Below, piece after piece: positions 16,845-24,624 of a DNA stretch of 45,524 bases (position 1 is the first letter of the stretch; each line of letters begins with the position of its first letter). A program made the translations under genes and the position numbers. Location: the NCBI GenBank assembly GCA_040224245.1, contig JBEGIR010000053.1, positions 1 through 45,524 of the forward strand. The letters run 5' to 3'. Origin of the DNA: Puniceicoccaceae bacterium. Its GTDB lineage: Bacteria; Verrucomicrobiota; Verrucomicrobiia; Opitutales; JAFGAQ01. Under the pieces are notes generated by a model. That model searched no databases. It saw only the letters and a program-made list of their open reading frames with translations, and was not told the origin of the DNA.

Positions 16845-17041
16845 CCCTGTTGAAATGCTGAAAACTGTTAATAGACAGTATTTTAAGGATTCCTTGCTAT
16901 TGAGGTGATGACGCATTTGGGGATGAATGTGAGTCAAAGCGGCTCAGCCTGTGTCACAGTTGCCGCTTGGGGACGAAGGACACGCTTTGGGGTTGATTTG
17001 TGGGGAAAATGAACAATCGTGTGCAGTCGAAGAGCACAACC

Positions 17042-17338
17042 ATGGCTGAAAAGAAAAGGAAAAAAATCGATTACGAAGCCCTGCAGTCTTCGTTCATGCA
17101 AATTCCAATGATGAAGGCGGATATCGCGAGGGGATTGCTTGATCTTGGCGTGCGGGAGTACTACGAACTCAGTGGTCGTGCTCCAGAGGTGCTGGCGGAT
17201 GCGATGACGGATCGGGACCCCGCCTTGCGAACGATTCCGGATCTGCTGGAACGGTTGCAACTGGCGGTTTATTTTGTGGAGACCCCTGATCACGATCCCC
17301 GGAAACTGAAGCTCTCCTACTGGACACAGCAGCAGTAG
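17042..17338 (+). CDS. Cdd1/pathogenicity-locus-like helix-hairpin-helix protein
   Basis: A 98-residue protein from ATG 17042 (the frame is open back to 17000, adding 14 residues of low character). After a Lys-rich start (AEKKRKKID), the segment FMQIPMMKADIARGLLDLGV resembles a helix-hairpin-helix, and the end LLERLQLAVYFVETPDHDPRKLKLSYW matches the Cdd1 family, in which a short helix-hairpin-helix is followed by an aromatic YF-x-n-W tail. Cdd1 proteins are small predicted nucleic-acid-binding proteins of unknown function. It is a single gene, divergent from dnaK and convergent with the beta-mannosidase gene. Confidence 0.65.
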   Translation: MAEKKRKKIDYEALQSSFMQIPMMKADIARGLLDLGVREYYELSGRAPEVLADAMTDRDPALRTIPDLLERLQLAVYFVETPDHDPRKLKLSYWTQQQ

Positions 17339-17342
17339 GGAA

Positions 17343-17362
17343 CCGTGCGAAGAACCGCACGG
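17343..17362. terminator. Hairpin in convergent intergenic space
   Basis: CCGTGCG and CGCACGG form a perfect 7-bp stem around a 6-base loop, right after the stop of the Cdd1-like gene. GGGA/TCCC just outside could extend it. There is no T-tract, so it may be a bidirectional hairpin rather than a classical terminator. Confidence 0.4.
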
Positions 17363-17405
17363 AAATCCCTTACTGGATGGATCGATCACTGACTTTCGTG
17401 CGCTT

Positions 17406-19913
17406 TCAGTCCTGGTAGGTATTCCAGAGAGAACGCACGCGAAGTTGTTCTGCGAGGCCTTCGAGCGTGGTGATGCCCGGATTGTGCAGGTAGATGCGAC
17501 GTTTGCGCTCAGGATAGAGGTGGAAAAAATTATCACTCCATCGCAGATCGGGCAGGGATTTTGCGTCAAGCCAGGCCCAGAGGGCGGGAACATCGGTGCA
17601 CAAGTCGACGTAAATGCGACCCTCGTCATCGCATCCGACGCTTGATTCGATCATCGGCTTGCCGAGGTTCAGGTGTTTGGGTCTGACCCAGGTTGCCATG
17701 TTTTCTGCCATGACCATCTGATCCCGCTTCCATTCGACCTGCATGACAACATCGCGCTCGGACGCGAGTTCGGGATCGATCTGGATTTCACAGTGAGCTG
17801 CGAGGCAGCTGCCCCGAGTGGGTTCACTGATCTCGAAACTCTGCTGATCAAGGCACACTCCTGTTCTTGTGTGCCAGGTGCTTACGAGCAGGTTGGCGGA
17901 CGGGTGAGCTGCATCATCTTGCGTGATGTGAATTTCAAGCTGTCGCTGTGCTGCATCTTCGATGATGCTGAGCATTTGCGGTGCAAAAAATCGCTTGGCT
18001 TCGTAGTGCAGTGCCTTCCAGCGGCGGGATGAGTCGATGGAGGACCACGAGGCAACGGGCCAGCAGTCATTGAGTTGCCAATAGGTCGCTCCCATGCACC
18101 GTGGCATGTTTCGTCGCCAGTGTTCAACGGCATATTTGATGCCGAGCGCCTGCAGAATCTGACTCAGCCAAATGGTGTTTTCAAAACCAACGGGGAGGCG
18201 GAACCAGTCGAGCATATAGGCCATGATGGTTGAGTTGCCGCCGGGAGAGCGCTGGTGCAACTCCATGACATAGCTTGTGATGGATCGATCCTCCTGCTCC
18301 AAAATCTCCTCAAGTGTGCTCGGATGAGGAAACGCCTGAAAGCCGAACTCCGAACAAAAGCGGTGAAACGAACCGCGATACCATTCAAAAGGTTCCCTTC
18401 CGTGCCAGACTTTCCAGAGATGGGCATCTCCCCAGCGTGGATCGGAGGAATGGATTCGCGGAGTGCGATTCCCGATCGGACTGTGTTCACTGGCTGGCCA
18501 GTAGCATGCATTGGGGTGATGGCGGCGCACGATTTCCCGAAGGCGCACATCAAACAATTGGCTGTAGTGGTGCCACGGCATGGCACCGGGGGTGTCCCCA
18601 ATGTAACCATCCATGTGTTCGAGTTCGTTGTTTCCGCACCAGAGAAAGAGGGATGCGTGGTGGTGCAGCCGCTTCACATTCTGCACGGCTTCAACCTCGA
18701 CATTTTCCAGGAATTCACGGTCGTGCAGTGGGTAGGCTGAGCACGCGAACATGAAGTCCTGCCAGATGCAAATGCCCAGCTCATCACAGAGGTCATAAAA
18801 GGTATCACTTTCGTAGAGTCCACCTCCCCAGACACGCATGCAGTTCATGTTTGCCTCGACTGCGGATTCCAGGAGATCGCGAACATGCTCGTTGTGGATG
18901 CGACTGGTAAAGGTATCGGCAGGAATCCAGTTGGCCCCTTTGGCAAAGAAATCGACTCCGTTGGCTCTGAATTTGAAGGACTGGCCCCATTCGTCAAATT
19001 CGGTGACCAGTGAGAGATCGCGAAATCCGATACGCCTGTGTGCGGCGTCTACCGTCTTGCCTCGGGAATTGCGTAGCTGAATCGTGACATTGTAGAGCGG
19101 TTGTTCTCCCATGCCCGTCGGCCACCAGCGCTGCACATGGTCGAAGGTGAGCGTGATTTCGGTTTCGCCGGAATCGTCCCATTTCACGGAAGTGGAGTCG
19201 ATGCGTTCGCCCTCGAAGCTGATCTCTACATCGAGGTGGTGGGGTTCGAGCGGACAGGGTGGGGTATGGATATTCAGGCGCAGCGCGGCGGAGTCATCTG
19301 CGAAGACTGTGGGTTCGATCATGATGGATTCGAGACGGCTGCTCTCAAGCGCCAGCAAGTAGATGGGTTTCCAGATACCGGCAGTCAGCAGCATGGGACC
19401 CCAGTCCCAACCATAGTTGCAGGCTTCCTTGCGAACCCAATTGCCTCCCTCAAGTCGATGATGACCAATGCCTGTGTGGATGAGGAAATGTTGCTCCTGT
19501 TGCTCTCGACCATAGGGCAGCGGCGAGCGAAAGAGCACTTCGATTTCATTCGTTCCCGCTTTCAGGTGTTCCTTCACGTCCCACTGCCACGAGCGGAACA
19601 TGTTATCCGTGTGCGCAATGGAAATACCATTGAGTATGACCTGAGCAAAGGTGTCGAGACCCTCACAGCAGAGTAGCAGGGACTTGCAGTCGAGTTCGCT
19701 TGCCTCGAGTTGAAAACTGCGACGGTATGACCAGTCGTGCTCTCCGATCCACATCAGACGCTGTTCGTTGTCCCGGTAGTAGGGGTCCGGGATCAGCCCA
19801 GCTTCCAGCAGGTCTGTGTGCACACATCCGGGCACGATGGCTGGTGTCTGGTATTCGGGTTTTCCGGAGCGGTTTTCGAGCGTCCATTCGCCGTCGAGTG
19901 GAATTTTGATCAT
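17406..19913 (-). CDS. Beta-mannosidase, glycoside hydrolase family 2
   Basis: An 835-residue GH2 enzyme that releases mannose from the non-reducing ends of beta-mannosides. The N-terminal jelly-roll domain carries VPGCVHTDLLEAGLIPDPYY and WSYRRSF, typical of the mannosidase branch (MANBA-like). The acid/base Glu lies in LWCGNNELEHMDG (about E430) and the nucleophile in RFCSEFGFQAFP (about E522). No signal peptide is present, so it probably acts inside the cell on imported oligosaccharides. Length matches the family. It lies 152 bp downstream of the hybrid kinase gene on the same strand, and with the other GH2 and esterase it forms a glycan-use locus. Confidence 0.93.
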   Translation of the reverse strand: MIKIPLDGEWTLENRSGKPEYQTPAIVPGCVHTDLLEAGLIPDPYYRDNEQRLMWIGEHDWSYRRSFQLEASELDCKSLLLCCEGLDTFAQVILNGISIAHTDNMFRSWQWDVKEHLKAGTNEIEVLFRSPLPYGREQQEQHFLIHTGIGHHRLEGGNWVRKEACNYGWDWGPMLLTAGIWKPIYLLALESSRLESIMIEPTVFADDSAALRLNIHTPPCPLEPHHLDVEISFEGERIDSTSVKWDDSGETEITLTFDHVQRWWPTGMGEQPLYNVTIQLRNSRGKTVDAAHRRIGFRDLSLVTEFDEWGQSFKFRANGVDFFAKGANWIPADTFTSRIHNEHVRDLLESAVEANMNCMRVWGGGLYESDTFYDLCDELGICIWQDFMFACSAYPLHDREFLENVEVEAVQNVKRLHHHASLFLWCGNNELEHMDGYIGDTPGAMPWHHYSQLFDVRLREIVRRHHPNACYWPASEHSPIGNRTPRIHSSDPRWGDAHLWKVWHGREPFEWYRGSFHRFCSEFGFQAFPHPSTLEEILEQEDRSITSYVMELHQRSPGGNSTIMAYMLDWFRLPVGFENTIWLSQILQALGIKYAVEHWRRNMPRCMGATYWQLNDCWPVASWSSIDSSRRWKALHYEAKRFFAPQMLSIIEDAAQRQLEIHITQDDAAHPSANLLVSTWHTRTGVCLDQQSFEISEPTRGSCLAAHCEIQIDPELASERDVVMQVEWKRDQMVMAENMATWVRPKHLNLGKPMIESSVGCDDEGRIYVDLCTDVPALWAWLDAKSLPDLRWSDNFFHLYPERKRRIYLHNPGITTLEGLAEQLRVRSLWNTYQD

Positions 19914-20065
19914 GATATTTGAAAAAGCGTCAGTGATGATTGGCAGTGCCCGTCCGCGGGATGGCTAAGGTCGGACACGGTCGTAGACGGGACATACAAA
20001 AGAGCAGTAGCATGCTTTTCAAGGGGACAATTGTGCATGCACTAGACTTGCCGCACTGCGGATCA

Positions 20066-23000
20066 TCACGACACTGGCTGGACGCTTTGGAGCTTTGCGT
20101 GCAGCACTTTCCAGTCAATGGGTTTGGAAACGTAGTCATCCATGCCCGCATTGAGACAGGTTTCCGAGTCTCCTTTCAACGCGTTGGCGGTGATGGCGAT
20201 GATGATGGGGGATGCCGCCCCTGGCTTCTCACGCTGTCGGATGTGGCGGGTGGTTTCGATGCCATCCATTTCGGGCATTTGCACATCCATCAGCACCACA
20301 TCAAAGTTCTGCTGATCGAGTTGCTCGAGCACCTTGAGGCCATTGTCAACGATGGTGACGCAGTGACCTGCCTTTCTCAGCTGGATTTCACAGATGCGCT
20401 GGTTGACCCGGTTATCTTCCGCCAGGAGAATCTTGAGTGAAGCGGAGCGTCCCTCTTTGTCAGATGCGAGAGAGTGAAGCTCGGGTGCGGTTGGAATCCG
20501 GGTAGCGGACTCTGGGGGATGCGCGATCTTCAGAGTGACGTCAAAGTGAAAACAACTGCCACGTCCCGGTTCGCTGGTGACCTGCATGTGGCTGTGCATG
20601 GAGCTGAGAATGCGTTGAGAGATCGCGAGTCCGAGTCCTGTTCCACCAAATCGGCGGGAGATAGAGGTTTCTGCCTGTTGAAAGGGGTGAAAAATGGCAT
20701 CGATTTGTTCGGGAGCGATCCCGATCCCCGTGTCCATGACGGAAAACCGTAGCGTGCAGGAATCACTCTGCTGTTCTACGGTTTCAACTGAGAGCATCAC
20801 CTCTCCTTTGCTGGTGAACTTGATGGCATTGCTCAGCAGGTTGAGCAATACCTGCTGCAGACGACTGGCATCTCCATAGACCCATTCGGGGCAGGATGCC
20901 TGAATCTCGTATTCGAGGCGAAGCCCCTTTTCCTCGGCCCCCTGGCGCACCACATGCAGGCACTCCATGAGCCAGTTCTGAAGCTGAAATGTCTCCGATT
21001 CGAGCGTGAGTTTGCCTGCTTCGATGCGGGAGAAGTCGAGAATATCGTTGATGATGTTGAGCAGGCTTCGACCCGCAGCATGAGCGGTGTTCAAATAGTC
21101 CCTCAGGTCGCGGTCCTTTGCAATCGAAAGGGCCAGTTCGGTCATGCCCAGCAATCCGTTCATCGGGGTTCGCAACTCATGGCTCATGATGGCCAGGAAT
21201 TCACTCTTGGCCTGGTTGGCTTTTTCAGCGTTTTCCTTGGCGATGCGCAGATCTTCTGTCTGCTGATTGACGCGCTGCTGGAGTTGAAGTTCCCGTTTGC
21301 GATGCACCCGGGTGCGCCATGAAATCGTGGCATAAACCAGTGTTACAGCAGTGATACTCACCAGTATCCAGTACCAGGGCGTTTGCCAGAAGTGGGGAGC
21401 AATGTGGAACGAAAGCGTTGTCGGTACGGGTTGCCACATGCCATCGTTATTACTGGCGGTGACCTGAAAGCTGTAGTTGCCCGGACTCAATCCCGAGTAG
21501 GTTGCGGTTCGCGATGTTCCGGCGAGTATCCAGTCATCGTCGACTCCGATCATCCGATATTTGAATTGATTGCGAGCGGCATCGGTCAGACCCATGGCTG
21601 TGAAGTGGAATTGAAGCGTTCCATCGCCGGGATCGAGATCCAGACTTGCGTCGGCAACTGGAAATGAAGTTCGGTTGTAAACAACCGATTCGATGATGAC
21701 CTGTGGGGGAATGGTGTTGGTGGGGATGCGCCCGGGAGTGATTTCGGTGATGCCAGCAGTTGTGGCAAACCAACGCGAATCTCCTGCGATGGAGGCTGTT
21801 GAAGGATGTCCGCCGATGGAAGGTGCTGCGGCCTTGCCACCAAAATACTCATCAAAGAGGGTTTCGGAGATCGAAGCCTGATCGCCGTTGGCAACTGCAT
21901 CGTAGGCGTCCAGGTCGGCGCGGTAGATGCCCTTGGAGCAGTGTAACAGCAGGGAGTCTGGAGTTCCCTCGATGCCCATGGCTGTGGCATTCGGATCGCC
22001 ACCGATGGGGAAGCTCTGCAACTCGTCGTTTCGAATGCGTTGCACACCGCCGTCCTTTCTGGCAAACCAGATGGAACCTCGATCATCTTCGTAGAAAGCA
22101 TAGGTGATGGTTCCGCGCACGCCCTGATCAGTCAGCCAAGTTTGCAGACGTCCCTGCGAATCCAGGCGGCCGATTCCGTTCATGGATGAAAACCACAGAT
22201 TGCCTTTTGAATCCACAAAGGGGCATTTGGTCCGGCCATTGAGCGGTTCGATATCTATGAATTCATAGCGCCCGTTCTGCAACCTCCAGAGTCCGCGGTA
22301 GTGGGTTGTGAACCACAAGCTGCCATCAGGTGTGAAAGCAAGTCCGCGAATGGTATCTTCGGGCATCCCGTGTTCGATGCCAAAGTGTTCAATGCTGTTT
22401 CCCTTGAGCCGAGATAGTTTGGCCTGCTCGCGGTAGCCAATCCAGATTGCACCGTCGGGTGCTTCGGCAAGGGAATAAACGTAGTCTTCGATCAGGTAGC
22501 GATCTTTCCGGAAGCTTTGCACTTCGCCGTTGGGAAGGATGTGGTTGAGTCCTCCGCCGAAGGTGCCAACCCATATGGAACCATCTCGCGCAGGCAGCAG
22601 GCAGAGGATGGAGGCGTGGGAGAGACCTTCCTCTTTTCCAATGGATTTCAGCTTTTTCTCCCGAATGTTGAACAACCCCGAATGGGTACCGACCCAGAGG
22701 TTTCCTTCGCTGCCCTCGACGATAGAGACCACGGAACCGATGCCATCGCCCCATGGCCACCCGATTGAGGACCACCGGTCATTCTGGTAGCACTGAAGCC
22801 CTGCGTTGGTTCCGACCCACAACGTTCCATCCCGTGCGACCTTGACCGCCTGGACATTGCTATCCAGCAGGCCGTCCTCGCGTCCGATGCGTTGGGCGTG
22901 AGTGCCATCATGCACATAGAGGCCATCACGGGTCGCAAGGTACATGCGCCCGTCTGGCGAACGGTCCAGATGCTGAACATGAAGGGACCTCCCCTGAGCA

Positions 23001-23644
23001 TTGAGTTGCATTACATTTCCGTCAGGCAGAATGATTCGAGGATCCGCACTTGCGATCCAGAGTTTGCCTTCGGAGTCAAACTCAAGTGCCTGAAGATCGC
23101 GAGGTGGATCCAGGGACCGATCTCCCATGCGACGGGTTCGCCTAGGGGTGCATTCATAGACTCCGCGATTGGTTCCCACCACCATGGTTTCCCCGCCCAG
23201 GTATTCAAAGTCGCGAATGCTGTGATTGTCCAGATGGGTGTGGGGTGTTCGAAGAAACTTGTGGTCACGATACCACAGCATGCCGGAACCATCGGTGCCG
23301 ATCCAGATGGTACCATCACCGGATTCGCCCAGAGCAAGGATGCGGGCACTGCGAAGTTCGGGAGTATTGGTGAGGTCAAAGATTTGAAACTGCAGACCGT
23401 CAAAGCGTGCGAGACCGTCGTCTGTTCCCACCCAGAGGTAGCCGTTGGATGCCTGAAACACGACTCTAACCGAGTTTTGTGGCAATCCGGATTGCATGTT
23501 CCACTCGACGATACCGTAGCGGTTGCGGTCTGTTCCGAAGTCCAAGCAGTGGAGCTGCGTTGTGACCCACAGGCAATGGCAAATCCACAGAACAAGTATA
23601 GCTGAGAACTGGCGATGGAAAACGGTATGTTTGCCGGGGAACAT
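20066..23644 (-). CDS. Hybrid sensor histidine kinase/response regulator with periplasmic beta-propeller domains
   Basis: An 1192-residue membrane protein. A signal/anchor helix (about 12-34) is followed by about 650 residues of two-component beta-propeller repeats (repeated W-V/I-G-T blocks such as GYLWVGTDDGLARFDG, GTIWIGTDGSGM, GAIWIGYREQ). A Y_Y_Y-type domain (QFKYRMIGVDDDWI...SYSGLSPGNYSFQV-like) and a membrane helix near 757-778 follow. The cytoplasmic part has a short coiled coil, HisKA with FLAIMSHELRTPMNG (His about 820), a HATPase domain (LLNLLSNAIKF; DTGIGIAPEQ; GTGLGLAIS) and a C-terminal receiver (LLAEDNRVNQR; VVLMDVQMPEMDG, Asp about 1119). It resembles the HTCS regulators of Bacteroidota polysaccharide loci but ends after the receiver, with no AraC output domain. 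It probably senses an oligosaccharide from the neighbouring GH2 pathway. Confidence 0.93.
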   Translation of the reverse strand: MFPGKHTVFHRQFSAILVLWICHCLWVTTQLHCLDFGTDRNRYGIVEWNMQSGLPQNSVRVVFQASNGYLWVGTDDGLARFDGLQFQIFDLTNTPELRSARILALGESGDGTIWIGTDGSGMLWYRDHKFLRTPHTHLDNHSIRDFEYLGGETMVVGTNRGVYECTPRRTRRMGDRSLDPPRDLQALEFDSEGKLWIASADPRIILPDGNVMQLNAQGRSLHVQHLDRSPDGRMYLATRDGLYVHDGTHAQRIGREDGLLDSNVQAVKVARDGTLWVGTNAGLQCYQNDRWSSIGWPWGDGIGSVVSIVEGSEGNLWVGTHSGLFNIREKKLKSIGKEEGLSHASILCLLPARDGSIWVGTFGGGLNHILPNGEVQSFRKDRYLIEDYVYSLAEAPDGAIWIGYREQAKLSRLKGNSIEHFGIEHGMPEDTIRGLAFTPDGSLWFTTHYRGLWRLQNGRYEFIDIEPLNGRTKCPFVDSKGNLWFSSMNGIGRLDSQGRLQTWLTDQGVRGTITYAFYEDDRGSIWFARKDGGVQRIRNDELQSFPIGGDPNATAMGIEGTPDSLLLHCSKGIYRADLDAYDAVANGDQASISETLFDEYFGGKAAAPSIGGHPSTASIAGDSRWFATTAGITEITPGRIPTNTIPPQVIIESVVYNRTSFPVADASLDLDPGDGTLQFHFTAMGLTDAARNQFKYRMIGVDDDWILAGTSRTATYSGLSPGNYSFQVTASNNDGMWQPVPTTLSFHIAPHFWQTPWYWILVSITAVTLVYATISWRTRVHRKRELQLQQRVNQQTEDLRIAKENAEKANQAKSEFLAIMSHELRTPMNGLLGMTELALSIAKDRDLRDYLNTAHAAGRSLLNIINDILDFSRIEAGKLTLESETFQLQNWLMECLHVVRQGAEEKGLRLEYEIQASCPEWVYGDASRLQQVLLNLLSNAIKFTSKGEVMLSVETVEQQSDSCTLRFSVMDTGIGIAPEQIDAIFHPFQQAETSISRRFGGTGLGLAISQRILSSMHSHMQVTSEPGRGSCFHFDVTLKIAHPPESATRIPTAPELHSLASDKEGRSASLKILLAEDNRVNQRICEIQLRKAGHCVTIVDNGLKVLEQLDQQNFDVVLMDVQMPEMDGIETTRHIRQREKPGAASPIIIAITANALKGDSETCLNAGMDDYVSKPIDWKVLHAKLQSVQPVS

Positions 23645-23922
23645 GGGAGCTGCGATAGCGGAGAGTTGTAACGGGGAATTCTTTTATTCGGCGCATGGCA
23701 GTTGAAATGTGAGCGAATCGAGTAGGAAACATGATTTTGACGGAATATTTACACACAGGACCGTTCATGAGATCTGGAAAGCAGTGAATCCAGCCCGAAA
23801 TCGACAACCTTGAATCGCAACATCACTGAGTTTCGCGGAAGGAATTTTCCCACTCATTGAAGTGGATTGATCCGATTGAAGCAGCGTTGACTTTGCGGTC
23901 GGAATCGACGAGATCTTGCGCC

Positions 23923-24255
23923 ATGTCAGCAGAATCAAAAATTTTCAACAATGTCAGCGTGGCCGCGAAGGCGAATGTGTATTTTGATGGGCGGGTGGTT
24001 TCCCATGCACTCACATTGCCAGATGGCAGTCGCAAGACGCTTGGCTTGATCTACCCCGGTTCCTATCATTTTGGGACGGATGCCGCTGAGCGCATGGAGA
24101 TGGTTGCGGGCGTTGTGCGGGTGACCCTCGATGGCAGCAGTGAAACAACAACCTACGAGGCGGGATCCTTTTTTGAGGTTCCTGCTCAGTCGGGCTTCAC
24201 GATTGAATCAGTCAACGGCATAGCGGAATACATCTGCAGCTTCATCGCGAAGTAA
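23923..24255 (+). CDS. ppnP: Pyrimidine/purine nucleoside phosphorylase (PpnP, DUF1255 cupin)
   Basis: A 110-residue small cupin from ATG 23923. The frame is open back to 23857 but the family starts near FNNVSVAAKANVYFDG. Motifs KTLGLIYPGSYHFGTDAAERMEMVAG and YEAGSFFEVPAQSGFTIE match PpnP (E. coli YaiE), which splits a broad range of nucleosides with phosphate to base and ribose-1-phosphate. Normal length. It is divergent from the kinase gene, and its role in this locus is probably unrelated to glycan use. Confidence 0.9.
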   Translation: MSAESKIFNNVSVAAKANVYFDGRVVSHALTLPDGSRKTLGLIYPGSYHFGTDAAERMEMVAGVVRVTLDGSSETTTYEAGSFFEVPAQSGFTIESVNGIAEYICSFIAK

Positions 24256-24270
24256 GTTTCAACTCTCGCA

Positions 24271-24298
24271 CAACTTCCTGTATGAAGGGGAGGAGTTG
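24271..24298 (+). terminator. Weak terminator-like hairpin after ppnP
   Basis: CAACTTCCT pairs with AGGAGTTG with one bulged T, 16 bp after the ppnP stop. Only two T residues follow, so termination would be weak. Confidence 0.3.
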
Positions 24299-24300
24299 TT

Positions 24301-24390
24301 ACTATGAGAACGCGAGCTTGAAGCTCCCGCTACTATGGGAACGCGAGCTTGAAGTTCCCGCTACTATGAGAACGCGAGTTGGCAGCGAGC
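24301..24390. repeat. Tandem 31-bp units of the dispersed repeat family
   Basis: Two near-identical 31-bp units (24301-24331 and 24332-24362, two differences) are followed by a diverged third (24363-24390). Each full unit contains GCGAGCTTGAAGCTCCCGC, the reverse complement of the core seen near 2880. They lie between ppnP and the GH2 gene. Confidence 0.92.
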
Positions 24391-24624
24391 GAAATAGGGG
24401 AATGATCCGGGGGAAGCTTTTCAGATCGCCTTGTCACTGACACAAGCACCGGAATCATGCCTTGCAGTACGGTCGATTGTATATGCGGAATAGGCAACGA
24501 ATGCCCAATTCTGACGGTGTGAATCGACAACAGTTGACGGTGCCATTGCGTTATTGCAGGTTCTGATACTGGAGTTCACTGTGCTGCTATGATCGCAGTG
24601 TTTGGTACTTACCCCATGTTGTTC

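Larger units (their letters stand above)
24256..24624. other. Intergenic region between ppnP and the GH2 gene
   Basis: This 369-bp stretch holds a hairpin after ppnP (24271-24298), a tandem copy of the dispersed repeat (24301-24390) and about 230 bp of leader before the GH2 gene. In that leader CTTGTCACTGACACAAG (around 24430) is a partly palindromic 17-mer that might be an operator. I see no convincing promoter and no gene. Confidence 0.6.

Noticed and set aside
16817-16999. CIRCE (HrcA) element before dnaK
   Set aside because: No TTAGCACTC-N9-GAGTGCTAA-like sequence is present; only ACTGT-N6-ACAGT and TGGCA-N7-TGCCA repeats were seen.
24301-24390. Possible CRISPR-like array
   Set aside because: The units are contiguous with no unique spacers, and the core is shared with single copies elsewhere; no cas genes are present.
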